Origin: Xanthobacteraceae bacterium
GTDB lineage: Bacteria > Pseudomonadota > Alphaproteobacteria > Rhizobiales > Xanthobacteraceae
NCBI GenBank assembly: GCA_030043175.1
Contig: JASHYD010000014.1
Span: 1-27,310 of the forward strand
Reading direction: 5' to 3'
DNA length: 27,310 bases
Position 1 is the first letter of the stretch. Every line of letters begins with the position of its first letter. The notes beneath the pieces were generated by a model. The model saw only the letters and a program-made list of their open reading frames with translations. It had not been told where the DNA came from and made no database searches. Of the stretch, positions 25,937 through 27,310 are shown piece after piece. Made by a program: the position numbers and the translations under genes.

Positions 25937-26684
25937 GGCGGCGTTCCAGGGCCGGGGTAACGTGCGTCTCGGTCAGCATGACGGCGTCGGAAAACACCCG
26001 CTGGGTAGCGGCGTCGAGCATATAATACTGAATTCTGACGAGGATGGAGCCAACCAGTCCGGCAAGGGTCGTGTACATGGCTACCGCCATGCCGTCGCTC
26101 ATCAGCCCCATAGATGATTTCATGGAAATCTTGTCGGCGGCATCGAACGTGGCGATGGGCGCCAGCATAATGATAAAGCCGATGATGGTGCCAAGCAGGC
26201 CAAGCTTCATGAGGGTGTCGGAAACGAACGCTCCGAACCCGTTGGAGCTGCGCAACCGGTCGGCCAGCGCCCGCAGCAGCACCGTCTGGTCGATGCGGCT
26301 TTCGCCTTGTCCCTCGGCCTTCGTCACGAGATTGCGGATGTGATCCGTCACAAGCCCGGCCGGCAGTCCGCGTGCGCCGACGTCGAGCGCCGCGGCGCCG
26401 TGCGGAGCCGACAGGATCGCACGACAGCGTCTTGCAGCTTCGGCTTCCCGCGCGATCGCCCGTGTCCGCCAGAAGCAATGGCCGCACGTGATGACATACA
26501 GAACGGCAATGACGCTCGAAATGTAGGTGCGGTCGGAGGTGACCATCAGGCGGATCAGCCCGTATTGCCACAGTAGGACGACGGCAAAGATAGAAAGGCC
26601 GGTAAAGATCATCCACAGCAGCAAAGGGCCTCGTTCCGGCGGGTCCGCACCGGTCGATGGGATTTCCTCAGCCATGGCGCTCAT
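25920..26684 (-). CDS. MotA/TolQ/ExbB proton-channel family protein
   Basis: The protein is 254 aa. The ATG at 26684 has GGGAGGG about 9 bases upstream. Four hydrophobic segments are visible: about 21-48, 54-72, and then the family's signature pair LGLLGTIIGFIIML and GMAVAMYTTLAGLVGSIL. This pair forms the channel wall in MotA, TolQ and ExbB. As the first gene of a tightly overlapping three-gene operon it should form an inner-membrane complex with the next two proteins. Zorya defence systems also use MotA/MotB-like pairs, but the ZorC/D/E effectors are not seen here. An envelope-energising role is equally possible. Confidence 0.85.
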   Translation of the reverse strand: MSAMAEEIPSTGADPPERGPLLLWMIFTGLSIFAVVLLWQYGLIRLMVTSDRTYISSVIAVLYVITCGHCFWRTRAIAREAEAARRCRAILSAPHGAAALDVGARGLPAGLVTDHIRNLVTKAEGQGESRIDQTVLLRALADRLRSSNGFGAFVSDTLMKLGLLGTIIGFIIMLAPIATFDAADKISMKSSMGLMSDGMAVAMYTTLAGLVGSILVRIQYYMLDAATQRVFSDAVMLTETHVTPALERRHAGRV

Positions 26685-27048
26685 GCTGCGTCACCCTCCC
26701 TTTCTTTAACGACCCGAGTCCGCCAGCCTCGGTTTTCCAGAACGCGTCCCTGCAACCAGATCTTGCGATGAGCCGCGGAAAGGCGGGTCGCTCGCGACCC
26801 ACATTCAAGGTCGCGTCAAATCAGAAACAGAAGGCTCCGTTCAAAGATATATGCCTGCACTTTATTGGGAAAATTGCCCCGCTTGCAATGAAAAATGTCC
26901 GTCGACAGGGGGAATGATCGATAAGAGGGAATGAAAGTGTCCTGCTCGGTCGATGAAAGGAGGGGGTGCCGCCGCAATACGTTTGTTGTCCGCTTTATGT
27001 CCGATTGTGCACCTGTCGCAGGTCTGATCCGGACCAAAGAAAGAAACC

Positions 27049-27068
27049 GCGCCCGATAGGGCGGGCGC
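27049..27068 (-). terminator. Intrinsic-terminator-like hairpin for leftward transcription
   Basis: GCGCCCG (27049-27055) pairs perfectly with CGGGCGC (27062-27068) around a 6-base loop. On the minus strand it is followed by GGTTTCTTTCTTTGG, a T-rich tail. It would stop a transcript entering from beyond the right edge; no matching gene is visible inside the window. Confidence 0.55.
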
Positions 27069-27165
27069 TTACCGTCTTGTTGCCGGCCTTTGATGCACCG
27101 GCGCAGCGCCGCCAAGTCATCATCGGAGAACTCTCCGACTTCTCTAGGAGTGTGTCCGAATATTC

Positions 27166-27310
27166 GTGATCACCAACTTCGACGAGAATTTGATTCCACC
27201 GAAGCCGCGAAGAGGAGTCGAATTTTGCATCACCATTCTGGAAACGACCAACAATGAGAATTCCATTCCCAGCGACTCCACGTTTTCCGATTACTCGGAC
27301 GGGCTCCTAG
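27166..27310 (+). CDS. Possible start of a gene running off the window
   Basis: From a GTG at 27166, after an in-frame TAG at 27145, the frame stays open for 48 codons to the edge (NFDENLIPPKPRRGVEF, then ITILETTNNENSI). There is no good ribosome site near the GTG, so the true start may lie beyond the edge or the frame may be chance. Confidence 0.25.
   Translation, partial: MITNFDENLIPPKPRRGVEFCITILETTNNENSIPSDSTFSDYSDGLL

Larger units (their letters stand above)
26685..27310. other. Right-hand end of window, mostly without supported genes
   Basis: The promoter of the leftward membrane operon should be in the first 100 bases. Frames at 26657-26917 and 26816-27115 do not read as real proteins. 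A hairpin terminator (27049-27068) and a possible gene start (27166) are listed separately. Confidence 0.45.

Noticed and set aside
1..27310. CRISPR arrays, complete tRNA or rRNA genes, intact insertion sequences
   Set aside because: No spaced short direct repeats, no complete cloverleaf and no transposase motif were seen.

Overview
The window looks like an accessory region of a high-GC alphaproteobacterial chromosome. Most genes are GC-rich, with GGAG-type ribosome sites and occasional GTG starts. The catabolic genes resemble those of the Rhizobiales (Bradyrhizobium/Rhodopseudomonas type). That assignment is an inference from style, because no rRNA or housekeeping gene is present. The far left gene (1-957) is clearly AT-richer than the rest, which suggests recent acquisition.

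Region A, about 1-13.5 kb, resembles a conflict or defence island. Every gene but one is on the minus strand. It holds a TIR-domain protein cut by the window edge; a free-standing SLOG-like Rossmann protein; a compact operon of a TIR-like/TPR/SLOG-like sensor protein (674 aa), an 84-aa unknown and a patatin-like phospholipase; and a DUF4062 + STAND-like NTPase (912 aa) whose Walker A lysine is missing. The exception is an unclassified 1.18-kb-codon multi-pass membrane protein on the plus strand, convergent with the DUF4062 gene. The free-standing SLOG-like protein and the C-terminus of the 674-aa protein are clear homologues. The sensor + small protein + patatin operon is the best candidate here for an undescribed immune system (nucleotide-sensing or signalling module driving a membrane-damaging lipase).

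Region B, 13.5-14.87 kb, has no supportable gene. It contains a perfect 12-bp-stem hairpin.

Region C, 14.87-24.3 kb, is a carboxylate catabolic cluster. It comprises a TcuA-like FAD dehydrogenase (plus strand); a leftward five-gene operon of ABC transporter (ATPase, binding protein, permease) and an aconitase/isopropylmalate-isomerase-type hydratase (large and small subunits) with two TAATG stop/start junctions; and a rightward PEP-mutase/isocitrate-lyase-family lyase. The enzyme order suggests import, desaturation, hydration and C-C cleavage of a di- or tricarboxylate. Two promoter regions carry the same inverted repeat, TTCCA-N5-TGGAA, which looks like a shared operator. The right end is decaying: an enolase-superfamily gene reduced to its two ends, an MmgE/PrpD gene with three frameshifts, and an IclR-type regulator without its DNA-binding half. 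A tRNA 3'-end fragment lies just beyond and may mark an integration boundary.

Region D, 24.65-26.7 kb, is a leftward three-gene membrane operon: a MotA/TolQ/ExbB-type channel protein, an ExbD-like single-pass protein with a large periplasmic domain, and a two-TM protein. The last 600 bases hold a hairpin terminator and perhaps the beginning of one more gene.
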